Origin: Shinisaurus crocodilurus
Lineage: Eukaryota > Chordata > Lepidosauria > Squamata > Shinisauridae
Length of the DNA stretch: 64,000 bases
Direction: 5' to 3'
Assembly: GCA_021292165.1 (NCBI GenBank)
Contig: CM037879.1
Span: 114,382,359-114,446,358, forward strand
The notes beneath the pieces were generated by a model. That model made no database searches, was not told the DNA's origin, and saw nothing but the letters and a program-made list of their open reading frames with translations. The translations under genes were made by a program, and so were the position numbers. The stretch's first letter is position 1, and the number at the start of each line of letters is the position of its first letter. Positions 32,420-44,298 of this stretch are shown here, piece after piece.

Positions 32420-33680
32420 TTGAAATAGCCTAAATGAGAGGTTATCAGAACATGGGTAATTGTGGCCAAGCTATCTCCATCTAGGTAAGGTCACAGCTTG
32501 GGCATATCAGCTGAAGATGATAAAATATACTTCAAGCCACAGAGGACACTTAAACCTATAAAAACAGTGCTTAATCAGTAAATATCTCCAGACTGTGGAT
32601 CTGCTCTTTAGGGGGAGTGCAACCCCATCTAGAACAAATTAAACACCATTCACTGAACAAAAATACCCCTATCTTGTCTGGATTGAGTCTCAGCTTATTT
32701 ACCTTATCCAGTCCATTGCTACACTCAAGGACTTTTTCAAGACAGCCACCTCCTTCTGATGAAAATCAGAGATAAAGATCAGTGTCATCTGCATACTGGT
32801 GACACCTCAGACCCAATCTCCAGATGACCTCTCTCAGTGGTAGGGGTTGGGTGAACTGCCCACCCACTGACTCGCCAGGCACTTGGCAAGTGCCCCCGCC
32901 ATGCAATCCGCCGAGCGCCTTGCCGAGCACCAGCTGAGGCACTCGGTGGACTTCTGGGTCCCAGGCGCGTCACTTCCAGGTCCCCAGCACTGCATTTTTT
33001 ACGTAAAAACCAAGGTAAACTACCTTAAAACTGCCACGAATAGCAAATCGTGGCCATTTTAAGGTGGTTTACCTTGATTTTTATGTAAAAAATGCAGTCC
33101 CGGGGACCTGGAAGTGACACACAGGGGACCTAGAAGTTGCTTTCCCCGGCTCCTGTCCAGCTCTTCTTGCGCGGAGATGTGCCGAGCTGGGGAAAGGTAA
33201 GTCGCACGGAGCTGAGGGGGGTCAAGTGGGGTGAGTTTGCCCCGTTGCCATCCCCCGATCGAGTTCTGCGCATATCCCTACGTGGTTTCATGCAGATGGT
33301 AAACAGCATGGCAGAAAGAATAGAAACCTGCAGAGCCCCAAAGCATGGCTGCCAAGAGCTGGAGCAGTAGGCTCCCAGCACTGCCTTCTGGAAATGGCCA
33401 TATAAGTAGGAACACAGAACCACTGACAAGCAGTGCCTTCCACACCCAGCCCCAAGCAGTACCTCCCACACCCAAGCCCATCCAGAAGGATACCATGGTC
33501 AGTGGTATCAACATCCACTGAGAGGTTCAGGAGAATCAACCGGGTCTTTTGACAAAGGTCATCCCACAAGAACCAAAGCAGTTTCTGCCCCAAAATCAGG
33601 CCTGAAACCTGATTGAAATGGATCTAGTTAATAAGTTTCATCCAAGAGTGACTAGTAGTGGGGAGCACTTCAAAGCAAAG
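32420..33680 (-). pseudogene. L2-like LINE reverse-transcriptase remnant, split by an insertion
   Basis: On the minus strand the product includes a degenerate LNLSVDVDTTDHGILLDGLG (RT motif near 33,505-33,540) and, beyond the insertion, the catalytic HQYADDTDLYL (about 32,775-32,806). A segment collinear with the post-catalytic region follows. A 440-bp foldback element (32,842-33,282) separates the two motifs. The minus-strand ORFs are broken, so it is inactive. Confidence 0.75.
32842..33282. mobile_element. foldback element (TAGGG...CATATCCCTA), copy 1
   Basis: It starts TAGGGGTTGGGTGAACTG and ends GCGCATATCCCTA, inside an L2-like LINE. The centre is a foldback: GCGTCACTTCCAGGTCCCC at 32,968 pairs with GGGGACCTGGAAGTGACAC at 33,102. 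The inner arms read CTGCATTTTTTACGTAAAAA / TTTTTATGTAAAAAATGCAG. It is related to 61,868-62,329. The TSD has decayed (CAGTGG at the left, CGTGG at the right). Confidence 0.7.
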
Positions 33681-34330
33681 TGAGAGCCTTCCACCACGTG
33701 AGGGGCTCAGAGACATTCTTAGGAAATGATGATGGCTGGCAGTGATAGGTTGATGCCTTCCTCTGCAGTGTACCCAGCCACCAAGAAAAAGAAGGGGGGG
33801 GAAGAAAAAGGGACTTCTGTCTGGTAAGCTGGGGGTGGCAAAGAGGGCAGGGGGGAGCAGGGGGCAGTAGGGATGCTAGGAAAGGCAGTGGTGGTGCACC
33901 AACTTGGGGTGGGTGGGAGCAGGAAACCAGTGGCAGCTGGGGGAGCAACCTGGGGAGTTGGGGAGGGTTTTGTGCTTCTAAGTCTGAATGGATGGGGGTG
34001 GGGCTGCATGAGTGTGTGAGAGAGGGGGGAAGTGTTTAGGAGAAGATTTTGGAGGGATCCTGAAAAAGAGTGAGTGTGGTTTTGCATGTGCTTGCAGTGA
34101 GGACGAGAAGGGAGGGAAATGCATGCATGCGTAGATACATGGGTTGCTTGTGTGTATGTGTGCATGAGAGAGAGAGGTGTGTGTGTGTGTGTGTGTGTGT
34201 GTGTCTATGGGTGGTGAGCCAGGGTGAGAGAGAAAAAGAGATAAGGGGGAATGGGTTGGCTGACAGAGTGATAAAGAAAGAAAAAAAGTTTACTTTCTGT
34301 GAAATAGGTTTCTGTTGGCCCTGAAAACTG
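33681..34330. other. G-rich/purine-rich stretch with (GT)n
   Basis: The plus strand is strongly G-rich, with several GGGGG runs (33,793-34,040) and a (GT)n microsatellite at 34,177-34,204. Minus-strand ORFs up to 148 codons are low-complexity proline/serine/histidine-rich and I reject them as genes. Confidence 0.5.
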
Positions 34331-35406
34331 TGCATTCAAATGAGTTGTTTAGTGTGTTGGGGCTCAGACCCCACCTTTGCCTTGTACTCAGTCTTTTTGG
34401 CAGGTTACATGTTCTTCGTGACTAACCAAAGGACAAGTGGAAGCCACTGTGATCGTGCCCATTGCAGTTTCTCAAGCTGGCAAATGTGCCCACAGGCCCC
34501 CAAAAGGTTGCTTATCTCTGCTGTAGTCTGATTCTAGAGGGATTCCTGGCACTAATCAGCAATCATGTCCTAAAACCCCACACTCATAATCATTCCAACC
34601 AGAGTTGGAAGTATGGACCAATCTGCTCTACACAGCCCCTGCCATGGTGCAAATAATCTCTTCAGCAGAACAACTGTACCATGCAGAGGCTGAAGTAGCA
34701 CACTAATGTGGGCATTCCTTTAGTGGCCACCATACCAACAGAGGAAGTTAATGGGTCATTTTTTGCTATTGTTGCTGTTGGGCCTCTATCATCTGGATTC
34801 TCTCAGAAGCCATAAAGAGTGAACTATAGTCAGCCGTTTCTGGACTGCAATCTAATGTCATAATAGTGCAAATAAGCGGTTTATAACCTGTTTTATGGTT
34901 CTCCTAATGCTTATTTTAAGGCAATTAGCTGCAGCAGCCCCACTGCTGAGATACAACCATATAGCTAGACAGGAACCTCCCCACGAAACATATCACATTG
35001 TTTCTTTATTTGAGAGGGACAATCTCAGAAAATTTCTATGAACATCTAAACATAAAGTATGGTTTAACCTTAGAAAATACATTAACATCCCCCCCCCCCA
35101 GCATATAAGTGATCAGGTTTGAATTGTTTTATATTAAGAAAGTAAAAGGTGTTGAGCAAACACAGCTTGATAAATGCTGTAATAAAATTTAAGTCAACAC
35201 TTAGACTAATAGAGAAAACACACATACAATAAAATTCGAGTTTATGAAAACAATACCATGATAAGCTATTTCCAAGATTTCCTGCCCACTAAAACCATAT
35301 TGATATTTTAATGGAGAGAGACATAGTATACCACATTAACAAATATTATAGAACACAAAACACTGAAGGAACATCATAGATTTAAATGCAAGGCAGCTTA
35401 TACTGA
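34331..35406. other. unassigned sequence
   Basis: No gene or repeat terminus recognised. Confidence 0.4.
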
Positions 35407-35407
35407 A

Positions 35408-35466
<59 letters not shown>
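35407..35466. repeat. (GAT)n microsatellite
   Basis: About 20 uninterrupted GAT units. Confidence 0.95.
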
Positions 35467-36531
35467 GCAAAAGGGGATAATAGTGTTTGGGAATTTGGAG
35501 CCTTCCCACCCATTCTAGCTGTATGAGTCTCAGTAAAAGGCAAAGCATCTGGCATACCAGATGGTTTATATTTGAGAAATCAACCAAACAAGCAAAGACT
35601 GAAATTAAAAGACTTTCAACATTGCTGATCACTCATATTTATCCTGCACTTAGTATCTTCATTACATTTTGGTTATGATTAGGAGGGTGTTCACATTGCA
35701 TTCTTCTGAAGGAAAATAAGAAAAGATATTCTTATTCCCATTCACTCACAAGTGCACCAGGTTCTTTCACCCATCTACTGTATTAATTTTGGAATGAGAC
35801 CAGACAACGTATTTTTTTCATAAAGTGGTGTTACAGAGCAATCCTGTGGCCCCTAGACAGCATCTAGGGTACCATAGGATGATGAGAATCTGCGTGGCTA
35901 GAGACAGAGGTTGAATTGTAGAGAAGATGCTAATGTGAAATTCTCACCCCTGAAAACTGTGTGGTGGCAACCATACCCAAAGTCAGCATTGACCTCATGG
36001 AAGGGAGGAAAGGGGAGGGATGAGGGAGGAGTTCTGTGGGAGGGGTGGGTCTAACTAGATAAAATATAAATACTGCCACACTGATACAATGGAAGAAATC
36101 CATTTTATTTGTAGAACAGAGCCACAAAATGGAGCAAAACTCCATTTGAAAATGAAAATGTGCTTCTGGGACGAGGAAACCTACTGAATAATGACAAAGT
36201 TTATTGGTGCTGGAAAATAGACATTCATCCAGAGAGCGCAAAACAGTGGTTGCAAGCATCCTCAGAAAGCAGAAGTATCAAGGACTTCAAGAAACAGACA
36301 GCAAAATGTTCCTTCTGATTTCCAGTCAACACAGCTTTTTCAGGGTAATGAAGGGCTGATTTTCAACAATTATTTAATTTCAGCCCCAGTTGCAAATTCC
36401 CATAGCGTATTTCTTCAACAAAACTTTACCGGAGAGACACACACAGTTCAATTAAGAGACAAACACATCCCCATAACATGTAGATAGGCCTAAGCGCTGA
36501 GTGCTGCAAAGAAGAATAGCTGCACTATTTC
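35467..36531. other. unassigned sequence
   Basis: No gene recognised. The 109-codon minus-strand ORF at 35,930-36,259 has no motif that I know. Confidence 0.4.
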
Positions 36532-37870
36532 ATTTGTTTGTTTGTTTGTTTGTTTGTTTGTTTTAGTCAAATTATATCTTGCCTTTCCATCTGATGACAC
36601 CCATGCTGACTAAATACAATAAATTAAAACAGCAGAATCAACACAAAGGACTATTTCCACCTCCAAATATTCATTATTCAGTTTTCAAAATAATTGAAAC
36701 AATACATAGAAAGTAATATAACTCTATATTAACATATAACAGTAAACATGCATCAGAATATCTTAGTATGAATGTAGTTTGCCCTATTCACATGAGCCAA
36801 GAACAATCAGAAATAGCAGATAACACAAACAAAAATAAACCAGATAAATGTGAAAACACCTGCCAGAAGGGATGTGCATGAAAGTGATGGTGAAAGTTCA
36901 TTGAAGAGGGTACTAGATTCATCCCCTGGGGCAGAGTGTTCAGCAGCCTGGGCACTGCTGCAGACAGACTGTTATACATGTTTCTGCCAACCATGCTTAA
37001 ATTCTACGACATGTAGAATATGCAAGAAAGATTTATAGACTGATCTTAAGGAATGGCAGGTATGTATTGGGTGGGTGGGAGGAGATGTTCCTAGATGTTT
37101 CGGGCTTTAAAATGTACCTTGAACTGAGACCAGAAACAGAGCAGTAGCCAGTGTAAATTGAACAGCAGAGTCACATGATCTAGTGGAATGAGTGTAGCCA
37201 AAACATGAAGTAGGAGGATTATGAATATTTTTGAAGGGCAGATCCATGTGCAGTAATCCAAATGAAGGGGTATCTTAGACATATGTCATCGTATCAGCTC
37301 TCTCTAGGAATGAGTGTCATTGGCACACAAACCTAAGATGGGCAAGGGCACCCCTATTCATAACCACCACCTGCATATCCAGTAGCAATGCTGCGTCTAG
37401 GAGCACCCCAAACTACATATTTGATTTCTTAGGTGAGTGCAAACCCATCCAAACCAGGTAACATGATTGCCATGTTTACTGACCAGGAGCACTCTGTTTT
37501 GTCTGGATCATGTTTCAATTTATTTGCTTACATTCAGTTGTTCACTGATCTGAGATAGTAGTTCAGGGCTTCGAATGCCTTCCTGGAAGCAGACGGGAAT
37601 AGGGGGCGGGAATAGGGCTTGGTGTTGTTAGCATACTAACAGCACCTAGTCCAAAATCTCCAGATGATCCCTCCCAGCTGTCTAGTGTAGCTATTAAATA
37701 ATATTTGAAATAAGATGGAATCTTGTAGGACATTGTAAACTTATGGCCATGGAACCACTGCACAATGGTATCCCCAAATCCCATATCAGAAAGGTGGCCC
37801 AGAAGGATGCCATGGCTGATCATATCAAAAGCTACTGAGAGGTCCAGCATGAGTTCCTTATGCAAGCAAC
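36532..37870 (-). pseudogene. L2-like LINE, antisense, 3' region to reverse transcriptase remnant
   Basis: It begins at a (TTTG)n tail (36,532-36,564) followed by the antisense LINE 3' end. Further in, minus-strand translation shows LDLSVAFDMISHGILLGHLS and then MGFGDTIVQWF (about 37,755-37,850), the RT block that in intact relatives reads as an AFDTIDH-type motif. The regions between are collinear with the other L2-like copies (for example CTCCAGATGATCCCTCCCAG at about 37,659). Deletions and stops make it a fossil. Confidence 0.75.
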
Positions 37871-38745
37871 TTATATAGCTAGGAGATATTTTGAATGTCC
37901 AAGAAAAACTTTGCAATAGAGAAAATCTACTTGCATTGCAGAAATTCAAACTCATTTTAATTAAAAGAAACACAACCTTATATATAGTTAGTTGGCTGTC
38001 AAGACATTTCAGATTGTTTCTAGAGTTGAGTTGTGTGTGTTTTTCTACATTTTTAATTGGTCATCTCACTCAGCTTTAGATCCAGTCATGTTCTGCTTGT
38101 TTTCATTGTAGCCCTTCCACATTGCTTCCAGTTATTATCTTTATGAATTTCTACAATTCGGTGTTGACATCATTCTGGTCTTTGCTTCCACTAGCTTCTT
38201 GTTAGCTCCCACATTCAATCAGATCAATAGAGACCTGTCTAGCAAGCTGTCAAACCAAACAGTGATGATGAAATAGATTTCATTTACTATTCTTGTGTCA
38301 AAAACCCTCTCCCAAGACCAGCTAAGTAAATTTTTAATGACACACGAAATCCAGGCTGCTTTTATATAGACCTCCATATTCTTCTGCTTAGTAATTACAT
38401 CATTTTGCAACACATCTAGAAGACTGAAATTTGCTAAGACCTTAAATGAAGTAGACATTTCATGTCCTAGGTAAATCAATGCCCAACATAATCTCCCAGT
38501 TTATAGAACAACTATGTGTTAAGCAACCCATAGTTAGTCAGGGCTGTGAGTGACCCATAGTTAATCAGGGCTCCCACGTGCTCACTGCTTCCACTTTGTA
38601 TCCTGTTTGTCAAACAACTCAAAAACAATCCCTACCAGGTGACATCTAAACCCAGAACTCCGGTTGTTGAGGGAAAACAACCCAGAGTTTTAACCCACAA
38701 ATAAACCATAGGTTCAAACTCTCGGTTAAGTTAACAAACTCTGGA
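37871..38745. other. unassigned sequence with a possible transposase-like ORF
   Basis: Minus-strand ORF 38,219-38,479 (86 codons; LGHEMSTSFKVLANFSLLDV, LQNDVITKQKN) vaguely recalls a linker found in hAT/ZMYM-type proteins, but too weakly to name. The segment at 38,480-38,745 contains repeated CCCATAGTTA phrases and AACTCTGG ends typical of small DNA elements. No confident call. Confidence 0.25.
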
Positions 38746-38746
38746 G

Positions 38747-39620
38747 TAAGAACATAAGAAGAGCCATGCTGAATCAGACCAAGGGTCCATCTAGTCCAGC
38801 ATTCTGTTCACACAGTGGCCAGCCAGCTGCCCATGGGAAATCCACAAGCAGGGCATGCGTGCAACCGCACCTTCCCGCTCATGTCCCCCAGCAACTGGAG
38901 TACATAAGCATACTGCCTCTGATACTGGAGGAAGCATATAGCCATCAGGACTAGTAGCCATTGATAGCCATCTCCTCCATGAATTTGTCCAATCCCCTTT
39001 TAAAGCTGTCCAAATTGGTGGCCATCACTACATCTTGTAGAAGTGAATTCCATAGTTTAACACTGTGCTGAGTGAAGTACTTCCTTTTATCTGTCCTGAA
39101 GCTCCCACCAATCAGCTTCATGGGATGTCCTGGGTTCTAGTATTATGAGAGAGGGAGGAAAATGTCTCCCTGTCCACTTTCTCCACACCATGCATAATTT
39201 TGTACACTTCTTTTGTGTCTCCCCTGCTCCTCTTTTTCTAATCTAAACAATCACAGATGTTGTAACCTTACCTTTCCTCGCAGGGGAGTTCTTCCAGCTC
39301 CTTGATCATTTTAGTTGCCATTTTCTGCCCTTTCCCCAACTCTACAATGTCCTTTTTTAGATGCAGTGGCCAGAACTGTACACATTATTCTAAGTGTAGT
39401 CGCACCATAGATTTGCTTAAGGGGAGTATGATCTTGGCAGTTTTATTTTCAATTCCTTCCCTAATTATGCCTAACATGGAGTTTGCCTTTTTCACAGCAG
39501 CTGCACACTGGGTTGGCATTTTGATCAAGCTCTCCACCACAACCCCAGGATCTCTTTATTTGTCAGTCACCGCACTAGCTCAGAGATCCCATCGGTTTAT
39601 ACTTGAAGTTGGCAAGAAGA
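38747..39620 (-). mobile_element. CR1/L3-like LINE 3' region, antisense
   Basis: It starts GAACATAAGAAGAGCCATGC and proceeds through ACCAAGGGTCCATCTAGTCC, CTGTCCAAATTGGTGGCCAT, AGTGAATTCCATAGTTTAAC and GTTTGCCTTTTTCACAGCAG. These are phrases characteristic of the 3' part of reptile CR1-like LINEs in antisense. The plus-strand ORF at 39,302-39,754 is an antisense artefact. No intact RT motif remains. Confidence 0.7.
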
Positions 39621-39754
39621 AGGAGACGTACAAAGGCTTAAAACCTGCAAGAGTCTGGCAGAATGCATGTGTTGACTTGTATTCTGCTGCAAAAGTAGAA
39701 GAGGTTGCAGGCAAGGAAAGGAAGTTATGTGGGACAACAGTGAACAAGGACTAA

Positions 39755-41545
39755 TAAGTTGGTGGATATAGTTCTTGAGCTTAGGGCTGCTTAGGCATGA
39801 TGCTGGTGAAGCCCCCCCCCCTTCACTGCCACCTGCCTTGTCCCTGCATTGCCACTACCTGCCACCTCCCACCGGTACTGCTACCTCCTTCCACCACCAC
39901 CACCAATCTTCTCCCTCTTTTTGGGTGAGGCCTAACTGGCCACCTAACTACAGCTCCTCTCAGTGCCAGAAATTGAATTTTCCTCTGCAAAAAGTAGGGC
40001 ACTCCTGGTGAGGGAGAGGAGTAGTGGTGTGGTCTCCTCCCATATGGCACAGGAGGAAACCATATTGCAGAGGTAATAAGAGAAGGGTGCCACAGGTTAA
40101 AAGGATAAATCAATGAAAGGCTAAGAGAGAAGTATTGCTGTTTAACTTACAGATAGTTTGAAGCATCCTGCAGCCAGAGGGTCTGATACTGGCTGGGACA
40201 ATTCCCACATTACCATATCCAACTAAGAGTATGTAAAACTATATTCTGGATATATACTTATTGATTACAAACTGAAATACAAGAAAAGGTGTAGAGAAAC
40301 ACAATATATGTGAACTGATGCACCTTTTGCAGTTACTTTCTTTGTCGGTTTATTTGACAGGACTATCCACAGGACTTCTAGGGTCAATATATTCTTTAAA
40401 AATGGATTCCCAAATTCAGTGAAGGGGTACATACATCCTCACTGTGTGTGTGTGTGTGTGTGTGTGTACGTGCACTTGCGATGGGGGATCTTTTGCAGTT
40501 ATTAATAGGAATAGTTTGAACAACTGTAGATCAAATATGAATCAGTGAGAGTGAGATGCTGGTATTCTAAAATCAATGAGAATATTGTCATTTGTTCCAA
40601 TTATATGGCAATTGTGGAGCAAAGGGAAACATTTTATTTTGGAACACGCCCACACATTATTGTTAAGCTTAGGGATGATCAGCTTCTAGGCCCCCAGGTG
40701 CCAAATTCTTAGGGACATGTCCTCTTGGGAGTTATTGCATTCCATTTCTACCAACACATACACATTTATCTGTGAGCTTTTAAAATGTTATTTCATAATA
40801 ACATTACTATATTCTGTTTAGAAGTATGTAGAATCAAAGTTAAAATGGCATTAATTATCTCTAATTGGATCAAAATTAATCAATCTCCTTGGTGAGAGCA
40901 TTGTGCATGCTCACATTCTACAACTAGACCATCAAAATCAATTTTCAATTGAGAAGATGCAAGACAAAGAAAATGAGATTCCTCTCTGCAAGTCTGTTTC
41001 TATTCTTAGATGTCATAATTGAAACATTAGTTTCAAATATATAAGTGCTTCCAAAAAAGGAAGTGATTTTCAAGGACCAGTTCCTTAGTAATGGGAATTA
41101 TTCATGCAAAAGCAGTTTCCAAAATGTGATGCCACTCTCATGTGAAGAATTTAAAAGAGGATCACCTTAAAGAATTGAGGATTGTGATTTTAGTGAGTTA
41201 CTAAACATCTATCATAAAAAATGGTCAGGATCCTGGAATTTCAACAAACTCATTTGGTTTAGAACTTAAAAATACCCTTGTAGTCTGATTGATCATTTGA
41301 CTGATTCAGTTACTTGAATTAGCCTTACTAAATAGCAGCAATGTACAACTTTATACATTTGCTTAACCCCATCATGATGTTCATCAAGATTAAGCAAAAA
41401 TTAAGTATTTTAAGATGTAAGTGGGAGAACTAAACATTTGTATAAATATCTCCTCTTGAAATCATAAAAACACAAAAGTGCTTTACTTTGGCTGCATAAT
41501 ATCTACTAATAATCATCATGATCAGAGGGATGGTTTTATTAATCA
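39755..41545. other. unassigned sequence
   Basis: C-rich patch at 39,810-39,960, (GT)n at 40,443-40,468, otherwise AT-rich sequence without recognisable genes or element ends. Confidence 0.45.
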
Positions 41546-43150
41546 CTAGCTGTTGCCCGCGGCTTCGCTCGCGTGGATTTTAGGATTTGGTACAATTGTT
41601 TTTAAAAGAAACATGATGGAATCCCAGCTCCCCCGGGAATCTCAGCTCCCCCGGGATTACACAATGAAATTCCAGCTCCTCCGGGACTACCACCTCCCCC
41701 AGGACTGCACAATGAAATCCCAGCTCCCCCCCAGACTACCTGCTCCCCCCCGGGACTACACAATGAAATCCCTGCTCCCCCCCCCCCAGGACTACACAAT
41801 TAAATCCCTGTTCCCCTGGGACTAGACAGTGAAATCCTTGCTCCCGCCCAGGACTGCACAACAATGAAATCCCTGCACACACACCCGGACTACACAACAG
41901 TGAAATCCCAGCTCCCCCCAGGGGCTACACAATGAAATCTCTGCTCTCCCCCCCCCCGGGACTACACAACAATGAAGTCCCTGCTTCCCCCCCCCCCCGG
42001 GACTACACAACAGTGAAATCCCTGCTCCCCCCTCTGGGACTGTACAATGAAATCCCTGCTTCCCCCCCAGACTACACAATCAAATCTCTGTCCGCCCCCC
42101 CGGGACTGCACAATGAAATCCCACCCACCCACCCACCCATGTAGGCCTCGGCTGCAGTGCATATGAACATTCTGTTTTGATGTAGGAGAGATTTGCATGT
42201 CCGCTCCTGATTGGGCCCCTGTGGCGGCAGTTCATAATGAACATTCTAAATGTCATTGGAGTGATTTGCATAACCGCTCCTGAATGGCCCCTGCAAACAT
42301 TCCAAGTGTCGCCATTGGCTATCATCTATTTTGGGCCGTACAGGTGCAGTGATGGCTTTTTTGGAGATTTGAACCCACCAGTCTTTGTCTTTGGGTGATG
42401 GAGAGTATACGTGCCAGGTTTGGGGTGGATCTGTCCAACCATGTAGGAGCCTATGCGACGCATGCAAATGCCCGTACACACAGACACACAAGATTTGGAT
42501 GCCCCACACACAACAGTCATTCTCTGACTGAAAGTGTAACATTTAGGCTGGGTGCTGGCAGCAGAAAACTTTTCTGACAGAAATATCTGATCTTAAAGAA
42601 AAATCAGGTTAATCCTGAGAGTCTACAGATGATGAAGAGTGACCGTGCCAAGTTTGGGGTAGATCCGTCAAAACGACGATGGAGCCTATCTGACGACGCC
42701 CCCCACACAACAGTCATTCAGTCATTTTAAAACTTTTCCCCCTTTTCACCCCCTCAGAGAACATTCTAAATGGCCTAGGGGAGATTTGCATACCCACTCC
42801 TATTGGCCCCTGCAGGAATTCATATGAACATTCTAAGTGTCGTATGGGCTATTTGCATAACTGCTCCTATTGGCTCCTGCAGCAATTATGAGGTGAAGCC
42901 GAATTGCATAACTGCTCCCCTATTGTTTTGCCCATAGGAGATATGAGAGTGGGGCGATTTTGCCCCCTTTTTTCACCCCCTTAGGGACGGAATTTCCAAA
43001 AATCCTTCCTTAGTGGGTGTCTACATCATAAGAGCAATGTTCCTTCAAAATTTCACATTCCTAGATTAAACGGTTTGAGCTGGGCATTGATGAGTCAGTC
43101 AATCAGTCAGTCAATCAGTCAGTCAGGACTTCTTCTTTTATATATATAGA
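41546..43150 (-). mobile_element. Helitron, terminally complete, non-autonomous (1,605 bp)
   Basis: Helitrons are rolling-circle DNA transposons that insert between A and T without TSD. On the minus strand this element begins TCTATATATATAAAAGAAG (from 43,150) preceded by A. It ends GCGGGCAACAGCTAG (41,546) followed by T, with a short GC-rich hairpin (CGCG...CGCG) about 10 bases before the CTAG. All canonical terminal features are present. The interior holds a minisatellite (41,608-42,135) and two related body modules repeating GAGATTTGCATA..CGCTCCT and CGTGCCAAGTTTGGGG. The subterminal region has a CAGT/CAAT tandem repeat (43,092-43,127). There is no Rep/helicase ORF. Damaged relatives lie at 9.7-12.0 kb. 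Confidence 0.9.
41608..42135 (-). repeat. G-rich minisatellite inside the Helitron
   Basis: Roughly fifteen units of 28-38 bases, each with an ACACAATGAAATCCC core, CTGCTCCCC and a C-run, then CGGGACTA. Some units carry ACAACA insertions. On the minus strand, which is the Helitron sense strand, the runs become G-runs of up to 12, giving potential for G-quadruplexes. Copy A has 5-6 units and copy B one. Confidence 0.85.
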
Positions 43151-43561
43151 TTCTGATGAACTTATCTATTTTATATCATTATGTTTGCAAAATGAGGTCA
43201 TATTTCTTTTCACAACAGAAAATTCAATTGTTTGTATTGCCTAAGAGAATATTTTTGACTCTGCAGTAATAAAGGGAAACATACACAATTAAAATGCATA
43301 AGCACAACATGGGAACAATATAATAAATCTAATAAACTGGCATTGATATAATCCCCAGGAAGACACACTGTTGCATAGCGTAGTGAAGAATATAGTTTTC
43401 AGCTTCTTAAAGTCTTGGTAAGTTTGTTATTTTGTACAAAATCTCCAGTTTATCAACAATTACATACTTGTTTGCTGGTGATGTGCACTTCTGTCAATTT
43501 AAAGGCAAATTCATATGATAATATTTGTGGCAGAAAAATGTGCTGATTATACCCCTGAGTA

Positions 43562-43811
43562 CAGTCATGCCTTGGACTGAGAACATAATTCGTTCCGGAA
43601 GCGTGCTTGTAATCCAAAACACTCTTATATCAAAACGAAATTCCCCCCCAAAAAATTGTACAGAGATTTTTAATTTAAGCCGTACTACAGTACTTGTATT
43701 GCAAGACGTTGCTTGTATATCAAGTCAATTTTTTAAAAATAAATATTTAAAAATTTGCTTGTCTTGCAAAACGCTCTCAAACCAAGTTACTTGTAATCCA
43801 AGGTATTGCTG
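43562..43811. mobile_element. pogo/Tc1-mariner-like MITE, 250 bp
   Basis: The left end CAGTCATGCCTTGGACTG mirrors the right end TAATCCAAGGTATTGCTG, and a TA dinucleotide flanks both sides (43,560-43,561 and 43,812-43,813). TA target duplication and CAG termini fit the Tc1/mariner superfamily (pogo/Tigger-like). No transposase ORF. Confidence 0.75.
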
Positions 43812-44298
43812 TATCTTAAGTGAAAATAGAACTGTTGAATCAGCTGCCAGGCAATGGAATCAAAGGAACATTGAAATCCTGAAGCAGGGGCAGCGCCAGA
43901 CTCCAGTGGGCCTTTGACATAGTAGTGCTGACACTAGGCCCTGCCACCACTGTTCCCCCCACTGCCACCAAAGCCCCCTCCAAACACTACTGAAGTACCT
44001 GCCTGCCTGCCAGCCACCTAAGCCCCACTACTAAAGCCCCCCACCCACCACCAAAGCCCCCTCCCTGCCCACCTGCCTATGCCGAAGCCCCCCACCCACT
44101 GCCAAAGCCCCCACCCCACTATGCCAGCCAGCCCTCCATCTGTTTTTTTTTTTTAACCTGGTAAGGGGGTGGGGGTGGGGACAGCACATCCTTCTTCTTC
44201 TGTTCCTCCTCCTCACTTGGCTGACCTCGCAAGCAAAGTGCCGCGGCACCCAGCTGGCCGAACCTGCAGGCCCCATGTGTGATTTTGAAAGTTTTTAA

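Noticed and set aside
33719..34165. 148-codon proline/histidine-rich minus-strand ORF
   Set aside because: Translation of a G-rich tract and (GT)n microsatellite; low complexity only.
35407..35466. (GAT)n as the tail of another young LINE copy
   Set aside because: The LINE tails here are (GAT)n too, but the sequence next to this microsatellite does not match the LINE 3' end on either side.
39302..39754. 150-codon ORF as a gene
   Set aside because: It is antisense to a CR1/L3-like LINE 3' region; the first two thirds are plainly repeat sequence.
41602..42325. Glycine-rich minus-strand ORFs, and a CRISPR-like reading of the spaced repeats
   Set aside because: The units are contiguous variable minisatellite repeats within a eukaryotic Helitron. 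There are no unique spacers and no cas genes, and CRISPR is not expected in a vertebrate.
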